Positions 28,594-36,983 of a stretch of 64,000 bases of DNA are shown here, piece after piece; within the stretch, counting starts at the first letter, position 1, and every line of letters begins with the position of its first letter. This DNA is from Bradyrhizobium sp. CCGB12 (GTDB lineage Bacteria > Pseudomonadota > Alphaproteobacteria > Rhizobiales > Xanthobacteraceae): NCBI RefSeq assembly GCF_024199845.1, contig NZ_JANADO010000001.1, positions 930,001 to 994,000 of the forward strand, given 5' to 3'. The notes beneath the pieces were generated by a model. It did no database searches. It was not told the DNA's origin and was given only the letters and a program-made list of their open reading frames with translations. The translations under genes and the position numbers were made by a program.

Positions 28594-29289
28594 TTGTCGA
28601 TTAATCAGCCCAACGCTCCCTTTGTCGGCACGATCGAAAAAAGCCCGAAGATCAGCTTGATCGGCACGCTTGCGATGCTGGTCGAGGCGCCGGGTGACTT
28701 CGACCTGGTGCAGCAGGGACGCGTCTGGGCACTTGCGGATGCGGTTTCCGCCTGGCCCAACGTCCAGGAGGCCGTCATTGGTGTCACCAATGTGATGCTT
28801 TTGTTCGAGCAGCCGCCGGCCGATATCGGCATGCTCAGCGCTTCGATCGTCGAACTGTGGCATCGTGCGCTCGGGCGCAAGGCCGACGGAAAGCTCATCG
28901 AGATTCCCGTGATCTATGGCGGCGAACTCGGCTTTGATTTGCCTGCGGTTGCGAAGCGCGCCGGATTGTCCGAGCGCGACGTCATCAGGATTCACAGCGA
29001 AGGCGAATATACTGTCTGCGCCGTCGCGAGCTCTCCGGGATTTGGTTATCTCCACGGCCTCGACCCGCGCATTCATATGCCGCGCAAATCGGTGCCGTCG
29101 CTCAACATGCGGGCAGGCTCGGTGACCATCGGCGGGATGCAGACAGGCGTGGCGGTGCTGACAAGTCCCAATGGATGGAATGCCATCGGCTGGGCCTCGG
29201 TCGCGATGTTCGATCCGAGCGCCGAACAGCCCTCGCTCATGCTTCCGGGCGACCGTGTCAAATTCAGGATCGATCGGATCGAGCTGTGA
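28594..29289 (+). CDS. pxpB: PxpB-like subunit (KipI/AHS1 family), copy 1
   Basis: A 231-residue protein of the KipI/allophanate-hydrolase-subunit-1 family, including VIYGGELGFDLPAVAKRAGLS and GFGYLHGLDPRI, the conserved central region, and GSVTIGGMQTG. The start is a TTG at 28594, preceded by GAGG at 28585-28588, five bases away; no better ATG exists. In E. coli PxpB, PxpC and PxpA form the ATP-dependent 5-oxoprolinase. The same domain is part of urea carboxylase. Coupled to pxpC by a GTGA overlap. Confidence 0.85.
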   Translation: MSINQPNAPFVGTIEKSPKISLIGTLAMLVEAPGDFDLVQQGRVWALADAVSAWPNVQEAVIGVTNVMLLFEQPPADIGMLSASIVELWHRALGRKADGKLIEIPVIYGGELGFDLPAVAKRAGLSERDVIRIHSEGEYTVCAVASSPGFGYLHGLDPRIHMPRKSVPSLNMRAGSVTIGGMQTGVAVLTSPNGWNAIGWASVAMFDPSAEQPSLMLPGDRVKFRIDRIEL

Positions 29290-30263
29290 TCGAGATTCTG
29301 ACCAGCCCCGCCTTCAACACAATTCAGGACCTGGGCCGCTACGGCGCGCGGCGTTTCGGCGTGAGCACCTCGGGTGCAATGGATCCCGTCGCGCTCGCCG
29401 CCGGCAATGCACTGCTCGGCAATGACGACAATGCGGCCGGCATCGAGATCCAGACCTTCCCGTTCCGCCTGCGTTTTTCGGCCGACACCGCATTTGCGCT
29501 CACCGGCGCCGATCACGACTCGACGCTGGCGGGATCAACCGTCCGGCCGTGGTGGTGCACGCGGGCGAAGGCGAGCGATGTTCTCGCGATCGCGACGCCG
29601 CGGCGTGGCGCGCGGGTCTACGCGACCTTCGGTGGCGGAATCGATATTCCACGCGTGCTGGGCTCGCGCAGCACGCATCTGCGCGGCGGCTTCGGCGGGC
29701 TCGAGGGACGCACCTTGCAGGTGGGTGATGTCGTGCCGATCGGGAACACGCAGGGCAAGAGCGACGGTCGCTTCGATTTCGGCGTCGCGCCACCGGATGT
29801 TGCGATCGCGGGTGCGGCTCCAGCGGAAGACTGTGTGCTGCGGATACGCGTCATGCGGGCCGGCGAGTATGATCTGTTTTCGGAGGCGATGCAGGCGACG
29901 TTCTGGTCCACGACGTGGAAGATCAGCGCCCGGAGCGACCGGGGCGGCTACCGTCTTACCGGTGGCAAGCTGAGATTGGATGCGCCGGTCGAGATGCGTT
30001 CGCACGGCGTGGTGGCTGGCGTCGTGCAGGTGCCCCCGGCCGGCGAGCCGATCATCCAGATGAGCGATGCCAACACGGCCGGTGGCTATCCGAAGATGGC
30101 GGCCGTGATCCAGGCTGATCTCTGGCGCCTCGGCCAGGCGGCGCCAGGATCGTTCATCGCCTTCAGTGAGGTGAGCTACCAGGACGCGGTCGCGGCCATG
30201 GCTCCCGTCAACGACTACCTCGCGAAGTTGCGTGCGACCGCGGACCTCTACCGAGCGCTTTGA
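29286..30263 (+). CDS. pxpC: PxpC-like subunit (KipA/AHS2 family), copy 1
   Basis: A 325-residue KipA/AHS2 protein: TIQDLGRYGARRFGVSTSGAMD at the N-terminus, GGGIDIPRVLGSRST near 115, and the conserved SHGVVAGVVQVP and DANTAGGYPKMA segments. GTG 29286 overlaps the pxpB stop; a far upstream start would run through pxpB. The same length as the second copy at 31475-32452, and the two differ throughout, so this is an old duplication or two independently acquired sets. Confidence 0.87.
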   Translation: MIEILTSPAFNTIQDLGRYGARRFGVSTSGAMDPVALAAGNALLGNDDNAAGIEIQTFPFRLRFSADTAFALTGADHDSTLAGSTVRPWWCTRAKASDVLAIATPRRGARVYATFGGGIDIPRVLGSRSTHLRGGFGGLEGRTLQVGDVVPIGNTQGKSDGRFDFGVAPPDVAIAGAAPAEDCVLRIRVMRAGEYDLFSEAMQATFWSTTWKISARSDRGGYRLTGGKLRLDAPVEMRSHGVVAGVVQVPPAGEPIIQMSDANTAGGYPKMAAVIQADLWRLGQAAPGSFIAFSEVSYQDAVAAMAPVNDYLAKLRATADLYRAL

Positions 30264-30298
30264 GTGGACGTCAACAAGAACAAGAGCAGGGTACGAAC

Positions 30299-31066
30299 AT
30301 GAAAATCGGCATCAATTCGGACATGGGCGAAGGCTTCGGCAATTATCGCATCTGCGACGACGAGGCGCTGATGAGCATCATTTCGTCGGCCAACGTGGCA
30401 TGCGGTTTCCATGCCGGCGATCCCATCATCATGGATCGCATGGTTCGCCTCGCCAAGCAGAAGGGGGTCGAGGTCGGCGCCCATCCGGGCCTGCCCGACC
30501 TGCTCGGGTTTGGCCGGCGCGTGATCCAGATGGATGCCGCCGAGCTCGAGAAGCACATGGTCTATCAGATCGGCGCCTTGCAGGCGATCGCGGCCAATGC
30601 GGGCCATCGTGTGACCCATGTCAGCTTCCACGCCGCGATGGGCAACATGGTCAATGCCGACCCTGACATGGCCGATGTCGCCGCCCGTGCGATTGCGACC
30701 ATCAATCGCGATTTCATCGTGTTCTCGCAGCCTGACGCCGAGATCGTGCGCGCCGCGCGCAAGGTGGGCCTGCGCATCCTGACGCTGTTCCTGGCTGACC
30801 GCGCCTACGACGAGAACGGCCATCTGGTGTCCCGCAAGCTTCCCAACTCCGTCATCACCTCGACTGACGCGGTGGCCGAGCGGGTCAAGCGCTTCCTCGA
30901 CAGCGGCACTGTGCAGACGATCGAAGGCAAGTCGATCAAGGTCGAGGCGCGCTCGATCCTGATCCACAGCGATACGCCGGGATCGGTCAACCTCGCCGGC
31001 ACGGTGCGCCGCGTGATCGAGCAGGGTGGCGGCGAGGTGACGCCCGCAACCGTCCTGCTCAATTGA
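30299..31066 (+). CDS. pxpA: PxpA-like protein (LamB/YcsF family) with an altered active-site motif
   Basis: A 255-residue LamB/YcsF protein. The N-terminus (INSDMGEGFGNY) and SSANVACGFHAGDP are canonical. The segment that reads VKPHGALYN in typical 5-oxoprolinase PxpA is VSFHAAMGN here (near residue 110), so the lysine and the Gly-x-Leu-Tyr are gone. The second His motif is LIHSD rather than LHGD. ATG 30299 is chosen over a GTG at 30260. It overlaps the convergent BCCP-like gene by 8 bases. It probably hydrolyses a different cyclic amide or related compound than 5-oxoproline (inference). Confidence 0.8.
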   Translation: MKIGINSDMGEGFGNYRICDDEALMSIISSANVACGFHAGDPIIMDRMVRLAKQKGVEVGAHPGLPDLLGFGRRVIQMDAAELEKHMVYQIGALQAIAANAGHRVTHVSFHAAMGNMVNADPDMADVAARAIATINRDFIVFSQPDAEIVRAARKVGLRILTLFLADRAYDENGHLVSRKLPNSVITSTDAVAERVKRFLDSGTVQTIEGKSIKVEARSILIHSDTPGSVNLAGTVRRVIEQGGGEVTPATVLLN

Positions 31067-31484
31067 TCGGGTTGCCCCCAGTATGCGGGCGGATGCGCAC
31101 AATCGGTGTGCCGTAGCCGACCGTTGCGCCAGGCTCCGCGATCACGGCATCGATCGTGCCGGCGGCCGGCGCCACGATGGGCGCATACAAGAGCCCGATC
31201 TTGACGAGGCCGACGATCGCGCCGGCCTCGACGCGCTCGCCCTGTGCGACGAACGGCTTGTCCCGCCAGGGATGAGCCGCAAGGAAATGCCCTGCGACGT
31301 CGGTTTTAGCGATGATGGAATGGTCTGCAGCGGGGGCGGCAAGCATCGGTGACGCCACCATTCGCGGACCCGTGTCGACGACGAGCTTCAGCGATTGGCC
31401 GGGTTCCTCGATTTCGATCGTGTCGACGCCGGACCTTTCGAGGATTTGCGCCAGACGCGCGATATCGGTCAGCTCTATCGGCAT
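31059..31484 (-). CDS. Biotin/lipoyl-carrier-like protein lacking the acceptor lysine
   Basis: A 141-residue protein with the AccB N-terminal pattern (LTDIARLAQILERSGVDTIEIEE) and a C-terminal biotinyl/lipoyl fold (FVAQGERVEAGAIVGL to GYGTPIVRI). Aligning it with the AccB at 34463-34927, the position of the biotinylated lysine in EAMKTF is a leucine in KIGLLY, so it is unlikely to carry biotin. It overlaps the pxpC2 stop region by 10 bases and ends inside the convergent pxpA tail. Perhaps a structural or regulatory member of the complex formed by the accB-accC-pxpB-pxpC set. Confidence 0.75.
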   Translation of the reverse strand: MPIELTDIARLAQILERSGVDTIEIEEPGQSLKLVVDTGPRMVASPMLAAPAADHSIIAKTDVAGHFLAAHPWRDKPFVAQGERVEAGAIVGLVKIGLLYAPIVAPAAGTIDAVIAEPGATVGYGTPIVRIRPHTGGNPIN

Positions 31485-32452
31485 GTTCTGGTCTCCTCGA
31501 CAAGACGCGCATTGGTCCTGAGCCGAGCGAGATAGGCCGACATCTCGTCCTCGGCTGCAAGTGCATCGGCATAGGCAGTTTGCTCGAACCGCAACTTGCT
31601 GCCGAGCCGCGCTTGTCCGACGCGCCACAGATCGGCCTGGATCACGGTTGCGATCTTCGGGTAGCCACCGGACGTCTGTGCGTCGCGCATCTGGATGATC
31701 GGCTGTCCGTTCGGCGGAATCTGGATGACGCCGGGGACGATGCCGTGCGATCGCTTCTCGATCGGCGTCTTCGGCTTCACGGCGGGGCCTTGCAGGCGGT
31801 AGCCGTAACGGTTGCTCTGCGGCGTGATCTTCCAGCTACTGGACCAGAACAGCGCCTGCGTGGCGGCGTCGAACCCGTCATACTCGCCGGCAATCACGAC
31901 CCTGACGACGGTCTCGTCCGCAGCGGCGCTCGGTCGCGCCAGCGTGATCTCGGCCGGCTCGACCCCGAGCTCCTCGATGGCCGCAGTCGACGCGGCGCAG
32001 GGCAGGATGTCGCCGGGCTGGAGCGGCCGTCCGTGCCAGCCGCCGAACTCGCCGCGAAATTGCGTGCTGCGCGACCCCAACGCCATGGGCACGTCGATGC
32101 CGCCGCCGAATGTTAGATAGCTTCGTGCGCCGCGGGGCATTGCCTTGATGGTCAAGATTTCGCCGGCACAGGCGTGCGACCGCCACCAGGGCGGGATCAC
32201 GCGTCCCCCGATTTCGGCCTTGACATCGGCGCCCGTGAGCGCAAAGGCCATGTCCCGGTCGAAACGAAGCTTGAACGGCGGCATCGGGATTTCGATGCCG
32301 GCGGCATTCTCGTCGTTGCCGAGAAGAATGTTGCCGGCACGCAGTGCGACGTCGTCCATCGCACCTGAAGTCCCGACCCCGAAGCGATACTGGTCGAAGC
32401 GGCCGAGATCCTGGACGCTGGCGGGCCCCGTGACTGACAGGATCTCGATCAC
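31475..32452 (-). CDS. pxpC: PxpC-like subunit (KipA/AHS2 family), copy 2
   Basis: A 325-residue KipA/AHS2 protein, starting at GTG 32452, which overlaps the pxpB2 stop exactly as in copy 1. Conserved parts: SVQDLGRFDQYRFGVGTSGAMD, GGGIDVPMALGSRST, SHGIVPGVIQIP and DAQTSGGYPKIA. Neighbours are pxpB2, accC and accB upstream and the BCCP-like gene downstream, all same strand and overlapping. In urea carboxylase the AHS1-AHS2 pair acts as the carboxyltransferase part, so here it may do so with AccB/AccC. Confidence 0.87.
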   Translation of the reverse strand: MIEILSVTGPASVQDLGRFDQYRFGVGTSGAMDDVALRAGNILLGNDENAAGIEIPMPPFKLRFDRDMAFALTGADVKAEIGGRVIPPWWRSHACAGEILTIKAMPRGARSYLTFGGGIDVPMALGSRSTQFRGEFGGWHGRPLQPGDILPCAASTAAIEELGVEPAEITLARPSAAADETVVRVVIAGEYDGFDAATQALFWSSSWKITPQSNRYGYRLQGPAVKPKTPIEKRSHGIVPGVIQIPPNGQPIIQMRDAQTSGGYPKIATVIQADLWRVGQARLGSKLRFEQTAYADALAAEDEMSAYLARLRTNARLVEETRTCR

Positions 32453-33111
32453 CGGATCACCCGTTCGATCGCGAACCGGATCGTATCGCCCGGAGCCAGC
32501 GCGGCAGGCGTCGGCCAGGACGAATTGAAGAACGTCCAGCTCGTATGCCCGATGGCGTGCCAGCCGCTCGGCCCGGGCGAAGCGGAGACACCGGTCTGCG
32601 ATCCGCCGATCGATACCGAGCCGCCCGCGGAGCGTTGCAGCGGCGTCTGACGGCGCGGCATGGTGATACGCGGATCCATGCCGCCGAGGTAGCAATAACC
32701 GGGGTGGCTGCCGAGTGCGAACACCGTGTAGAGCGGGGCGGCATGGATCGAGACCACGTCGTCGACGGACAAGCCGCAATGATCAGCGACGGACTGAAGA
32801 GACGATCCGATCTCGCCGCCATAGGCGACCGGCAGCCTGATCTCGCGGCCGCCGATCGCGAGGCCATCTGCCTTTTCCCAGCTGTCGTTGAGTGCGGCGA
32901 TCAGGGGGCCGAGTTCGCGGGGAGGCGTCTCGAAGGTCAGCATCAAATTGGTGATGCCGGGAATGGCCTCGCGAATTCCCGGCCATTTCGACGCCGTCGC
33001 CGCCAGCGACCAGATTCGCCGCTGATGCGGCAGGTCGAACGCGCCGGGCGCCTCGAACAGGAGGGCCGATGTCCCGAGCAGGCTGATCCGTGGCCGGTCC
33101 GGCGTCGTCAT
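32449..33111 (-). CDS. pxpB: PxpB-like subunit (KipI/AHS1 family), copy 2
   Basis: A 220-residue KipI/AHS1 protein with [32 protein letters not shown] and [11 protein letters not shown]. It shares the domain plan of copy 1 at 28594-29289 but is clearly diverged. ATG 33111 overlaps the accC stop by 4 bases, so biotin carboxylase, PxpB2 and PxpC2 are translationally linked. Confidence 0.85.
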   Translation of the reverse strand: MTTPDRPRISLLGTSALLFEAPGAFDLPHQRRIWSLAATASKWPGIREAIPGITNLMLTFETPPRELGPLIAALNDSWEKADGLAIGGREIRLPVAYGGEIGSSLQSVADHCGLSVDDVVSIHAAPLYTVFALGSHPGYCYLGGMDPRITMPRRQTPLQRSAGGSVSIGGSQTGVSASPGPSGWHAIGHTSWTFFNSSWPTPAALAPGDTIRFAIERVIR

Positions 33112-34463
33112 GGCGCGGCCACCCGCGCATTCATCCAGTGCTCGAGATGATGGATGTCGTAGCCGCCGCAGCAGAACGTCGGATCGGCGAGGATCGCCTG
33201 ATGCAACGGCACATTGGTTCGGATGCCTTCGGCGCGCAACTCGGACAAGGCGACGCGTGCGCGCGCCAGGGCTTCCTCGCGAGTGCCGCCATGGGCGATG
33301 AGCTTGCCGATCAGCGAATCATAGTGACGGGGAACTATGGCGCCGGCGGCGATATGCGAATCGACGCGGATGCCGATGCCGCCCGGCACGTCCCAGCGCG
33401 TGACCGTGCCGGGCGAGGGCGCGAGGGTGGCGGGGTCTTCGGCATTGATGCGGAATTCGACGGCATGGCCGACACGGGCGATTTCGTCTTGCGCAATGCC
33501 CAGCGCTTCGCCCCGTGCGATGCGTATCTGCTCCTTGACGATGTCGATCCCAGTCGTCATCTCGGTGACGGGATGCTCCACCTGGACGCGCGTGTTCATC
33601 TCGATGAAGAAGAACTGCCCGCCTTCGTAAAGAAATTCGAAGGTGCCGGCGCCGCGATAGCCGATCCGCCGGCAGGCCTCGACGCAGCTTGCGCCCACCT
33701 GCTCGATCAGCGCGCGATCGATGCCGGGCGCGGGGGCTTCTTCGACGACCTTCTGGTTTCTGCGCTGAAGCGAGCAGTCGCGGTCGCCGAGCCAGAGATG
33801 GTTGTCGTGCTGATCGCACAACACCTGGATCTCGATATGGCGAGGTTTTTCGAGGAACTTCTCGATGTAGACCGCAGCGTTTTTGAAGGCCTTGCTGGCT
33901 TCCGCGCGGGTCAACGCAAGCGCCTCGTCCAGCGTGCCTTCGTTGCGTACGATCCGCATGCCACGCCCGCCGCCCCCACCGGCGGCCTTGATGATCACGG
34001 GGTATCCGATGTCTCGCGCGATCGCGCGCACCTCGGCTGGATCATCCGGCAGGGCGCTGTCCGGGCCCGGCACGCAAGGCACGCCCGCGAGCCGCATCGC
34101 GCGCTTGGCCGCGACCTTGTCGCCCATGGTCCGGATACAATCCGCGGACGGGCCGATGAAGGTGAGACCGGCGCGCGCGACCCGATCGGCGAACTCCGCA
34201 CTTTCCGAGAGGAATCCGTAACCCGGGTGGATCGCCTGGGCACCGCTGACTTCGGCTGCGAGCAGGATTGCCGCCACGTTGAGGTAGGTGCTGCTCGCCG
34301 GCGCCGGCCCGATGCACAGTGCCTCATCGGCGAGCGCGACATAGCGCGCGTCGCGGTCCGCCTCCGAGTGAATGACCACCGTCTTGAGACCCATCGCCCG
34401 ACAGGCGCGCTGGATGCGAAGCGCGATCTCGCCGCGATTGGCGATCAGGACCTTGTCGAACAT
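33108..34463 (-). CDS. accC: Biotin carboxylase (AccC-like)
   Basis: A 451-residue biotin carboxylase with [12 protein letters not shown] at the N-terminus, HPGYGFLSE near residue 75, the glycine-rich ATP lid [11 protein letters not shown] near 165, the EAPAPG and [14 protein letters not shown] active-site segment with catalytic Glu/Arg near 290. It carboxylates biotin on the partner AccB using ATP and bicarbonate. No carboxyltransferase genes (accA/accD or pccB) are nearby; the PxpB2/PxpC2 pair takes that place, pointing to an amide-type substrate instead of an acyl-CoA (inference). Confidence 0.9.
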   Translation of the reverse strand: MFDKVLIANRGEIALRIQRACRAMGLKTVVIHSEADRDARYVALADEALCIGPAPASSTYLNVAAILLAAEVSGAQAIHPGYGFLSESAEFADRVARAGLTFIGPSADCIRTMGDKVAAKRAMRLAGVPCVPGPDSALPDDPAEVRAIARDIGYPVIIKAAGGGGGRGMRIVRNEGTLDEALALTRAEASKAFKNAAVYIEKFLEKPRHIEIQVLCDQHDNHLWLGDRDCSLQRRNQKVVEEAPAPGIDRALIEQVGASCVEACRRIGYRGAGTFEFLYEGGQFFFIEMNTRVQVEHPVTEMTTGIDIVKEQIRIARGEALGIAQDEIARVGHAVEFRINAEDPATLAPSPGTVTRWDVPGGIGIRVDSHIAAGAIVPRHYDSLIGKLIAHGGTREEALARARVALSELRAEGIRTNVPLHQAILADPTFCCGGYDIHHLEHWMNARVAAP

Positions 34464-34927
34464 CAGGATGAACCCGCAGGGCCGACCCGGAACAGGGATT
34501 GCCCCGCTTCGATCTCGTCACCGTCCTCCGCGAGGATCGCAAGCACGACGCCGGGTGCCTCGGCGGCGATGTCGATGAAGGTCTTCATCGCTTCGATGAT
34601 GCAGATCTTTTGCCCGGCCTCGATCCGTGCGCCGACCTCGACCAGCGGCGGCTCCTCCGGCGCAGCAGCCCGATAGAAGACGCCGTGCATCGGTGCCGGC
34701 ACGACGATGTCGGCAGTCGCCTCGGGAGCAGAACTTTCCTGGCGATCGAGAGTGGGGGCCTCGACCTTGATCTGGTTTGCAGGCTGTGCCGGGACCGCAG
34801 GCGCTCCTGCAGACGCGCGCTTGAGGATGCGAATGCGGGTGCCGTCCTGGGTGAGGTCCAACTCGGCGATGGAGGAGCGCGTAACGAGATCGACGAGCTG
34901 TTCGATTTTGGAGAGGTCCACGGTCAC
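34463..34927 (-). CDS. accB: Biotin carboxyl carrier protein (AccB-like)
   Basis: A 154-residue carrier protein: N-terminal helix region ([18 protein letters not shown]), an Ala/Pro/Glu-rich linker at about 40-75, and the biotinyl domain with the acceptor lysine in EAMKTF. The start is GTG at 34927 (a second GTG follows two codons later). Its stop overlaps the accC start (TGATG). First gene of the accB-accC-pxpB2-pxpC2-BCCP-like operon. Confidence 0.9.
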   Translation of the reverse strand: MTVDLSKIEQLVDLVTRSSIAELDLTQDGTRIRILKRASAGAPAVPAQPANQIKVEAPTLDRQESSAPEATADIVVPAPMHGVFYRAAAPEEPPLVEVGARIEAGQKICIIEAMKTFIDIAAEAPGVVLAILAEDGDEIEAGQSLFRVGPAGSS

Positions 34928-34968
34928 GCTCCGCGTTGACGGCCTGTCGAGTTCGGGGCGTTCATGCG

Positions 34969-35727
34969 TCAGTCGGCCGGCGGCCGGCCCTTCTGTGCAA
35001 AATTGAGACCGCCGACGACTTGCTGGGTCGGCAGGACTTCCATGAAGGCGACATTCATGCGCGCCGGCGATCCAATCGCGAATGAGATCGAATTGGCGAT
35101 GTCCTCGGGCTGAAGTGAATCATAGTCGTCGAAGAAGCGACGCTTGGCTTCGGCCAGATCACCGAGCAGCCGGCCGAAAACCTCGGTCTCGACCCGGGCC
35201 GGCGATATCTCGGTGACGCGAACCCTGGTCCCGTAGAGATCGACACGCAGTTGCTGCGACAGTGAATGAATGCCGGCCTTCGTGGCGTGATACACGGTGT
35301 TGCCGCCGCCAAACGCATAGTGGCCGGCGATGGAGGAGATGTTGACGACGTGGCCGCGATCACGGCGCGCCATGCCCGGCACGATCAGTCGCGTCAGATG
35401 CAGGACCGCGCGCAAATTGACGTCGATGAGGGCGTCGACATCCTCGGGCGTGGTGTCCAGGATATTGCCGCGCCGGGACTGGCCGGCGTTGTTCACCAGG
35501 ACGTCGAACTCGGCCGACTTCGCCAAGGCCGCAAGCGCATCGAGGTCGCTGATGTCGACGGCGCAGGCGCGGCATCCGGTCTCCGCGGACAGAGCGCTCA
35601 GCCGAGCGGCGTCGCGGGCCACGGCGTAGACTTCGAGCCCTTCCGCACTCAGGCGGCGAACCGTCGCAGCCCCTATTCCGGAGGATGCGCCCGTCACCAG
35701 GGCCGTCCGATAGTCCGAAAATCCCAT
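34969..35727 (-). CDS. Short-chain dehydrogenase/reductase, paralogue of the SDR at 22305-23108
   Basis: A 252-residue SDR with TGASSGIGAA, NNAGQSRRGN, SSIAGHYAF and Y-x3-K in YHATKAG. Most residues of the first 165 are the same as in the plus-strand paralogue, including the start MGFSDYRTAL; the C-terminal substrate region differs more (FGRLLGDLAEAKRRFF). It lies 41 bp upstream of accB on the same strand and so is probably the first gene of that operon. Divergent from the LysR gene. Confidence 0.83.
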   Translation of the reverse strand: MGFSDYRTALVTGASSGIGAATVRRLSAEGLEVYAVARDAARLSALSAETGCRACAVDISDLDALAALAKSAEFDVLVNNAGQSRRGNILDTTPEDVDALIDVNLRAVLHLTRLIVPGMARRDRGHVVNISSIAGHYAFGGGNTVYHATKAGIHSLSQQLRVDLYGTRVRVTEISPARVETEVFGRLLGDLAEAKRRFFDDYDSLQPEDIANSISFAIGSPARMNVAFMEVLPTQQVVGGLNFAQKGRPPAD

Positions 35728-35855
35728 TCGCGAGGGCTCCTCTGCTACCGTCCAACCCGCTGGTGGCGTCGGCTGCAACACGAGCGGCGGACGAGTTCAG
35801 CACCAGCTATAGGCCCCTCGGGTTCCCAGTGGTAAGAACAATTCCTTCTGATCCC

Positions 35856-35870
35856 ATAGCTTCAGCCTAT
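35856..35870. promoter_or_regulatory. Candidate LysR/NAC-type binding site (ATA-N9-TAT)
   Basis: The sequence ATAGCTTCAGCCTAT is an exact match to the ATA-N9-TAT form known for NAC-type LysR regulators and also reads as ATAG-N7-CTAT dyad. It lies in the 184-bp divergent region between the SDR/acc/pxp operon (minus) and the lysR gene (plus), 42 bp before the LysR start codon. Confidence 0.4.
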
Positions 35871-35911
35871 TGCTGCTGCATTGCCCTGACTGGATATCCG
35901 GAGACGCCGTA

Positions 35912-36886
35912 TTGGATACGAAACGTTTGGAGGCCTTCATCAAGGTCGTGGATCTCGGCAGCATGACGAGCGCGGCGAAGGTGCTGAATGTCGCACAGCC
36001 GGCCCTGAGCCAGCACATTGCGAGCCTGGAGGCGGATTTCAAGTGCAAGCTGCTCGACCGCAGCGCCCGCGGGGTCAAGCCCACCGAGGCCGGACGAATC
36101 CTCTATCGTTATGCCAAGTCGATCCAGCGGCAGATCGAAGAGGCCAGGCGCACCATTCTGGACAACAAACCGGAGCTGACCGGCAACGTCACGATCGGCT
36201 TGGCGCCGCTCAGCTCGGCGGCATTGCTGGCGACCCCGCTGCTGATGCAGGTCCGCGAACGCTATCCCGGCATCGTGCCGCACATTTACGACAGCTCCGG
36301 GGTCATGCTCAGCGAGATGATGCTGAAGGGGAGCATGGATATGGCTGTCCTTTACGGCGAGCGCCCGGTGACCGGTCTCGATTACAAGCCGCTGATGCGC
36401 GAGTACTTCTACCTTGTCGCGCCCCGCCGCATCTATCCGGAGCAGATGCCTCCGGAGGAGGTTTCGGCGGCGGAGGTCGCGCAATTCGACCTGCTTCTTC
36501 CATATCGGGAATCCTTCCTGCGACAGACGGTCGAGCGGGTCTGCGCCGAGGTAGGACTTCGCCCGCGCATCGTTGCCGAGATCCATTCCCAATCGACCTT
36601 ATCTTCGGCGATTGCAGCCGGAGTAGGGGCGGCAGTGCTGCCCATGTCGATAGCAAACGAGTTGCCGAACCTCGACGAACTCTGCATTCGGCGGATCAAT
36701 GCACCGTCGGCCTCGCAACAGATGTCGCTATGCATTTCCGATAATGCTGCGTTGTCCGACGCCGCGTTCGCCGTCTACAAGATATTGCTCGAGATCATCG
36801 TCAAGACCTGGGGACCGTTCGATTGTCCTCCTGGTTCGGCCGCCATCACTGCATCGTCGCTGAATGTGCCGAAGGACGAGCCATAA
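35912..36886 (+). CDS. LysR-family transcriptional regulator
   Basis: A 324-residue LysR protein. The winged HTH is at residues 1-60 (GSMTSAAKVLNVAQPALSQHIASLE), followed by the inducer-binding domain (GNVTIGLAPLSSAALL to about 300). TTG 35912 is chosen because CCGGAG lies 8 bases upstream and the protein then begins with the standard MDTKRLEAF; an upstream TTG at 35870 would overlap the candidate site. The HTH and the 90-residue linker resemble NAC/CysB-type regulators. It probably controls the divergent SDR-acc-pxp operon. Confidence 0.87.
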   Translation: MDTKRLEAFIKVVDLGSMTSAAKVLNVAQPALSQHIASLEADFKCKLLDRSARGVKPTEAGRILYRYAKSIQRQIEEARRTILDNKPELTGNVTIGLAPLSSAALLATPLLMQVRERYPGIVPHIYDSSGVMLSEMMLKGSMDMAVLYGERPVTGLDYKPLMREYFYLVAPRRIYPEQMPPEEVSAAEVAQFDLLLPYRESFLRQTVERVCAEVGLRPRIVAEIHSQSTLSSAIAAGVGAAVLPMSIANELPNLDELCIRRINAPSASQQMSLCISDNAALSDAAFAVYKILLEIIVKTWGPFDCPPGSAAITASSLNVPKDEP

Positions 36887-36983
36887 CGAAACACGATGTG
36901 GCAATCCTAAAATCTGAAATTCTCCGATGTGAGGCGGTCGATTATCTGAGGTGAAGCGCAGATTGCGGACCGTCGGAGGGACC

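Noticed and set aside
33090..34676. A 528-codon plus-strand open frame opposite accC/accB
   Set aside because: The minus strand carries unmistakable biotin carboxylase and carrier motifs; the plus frame has none.
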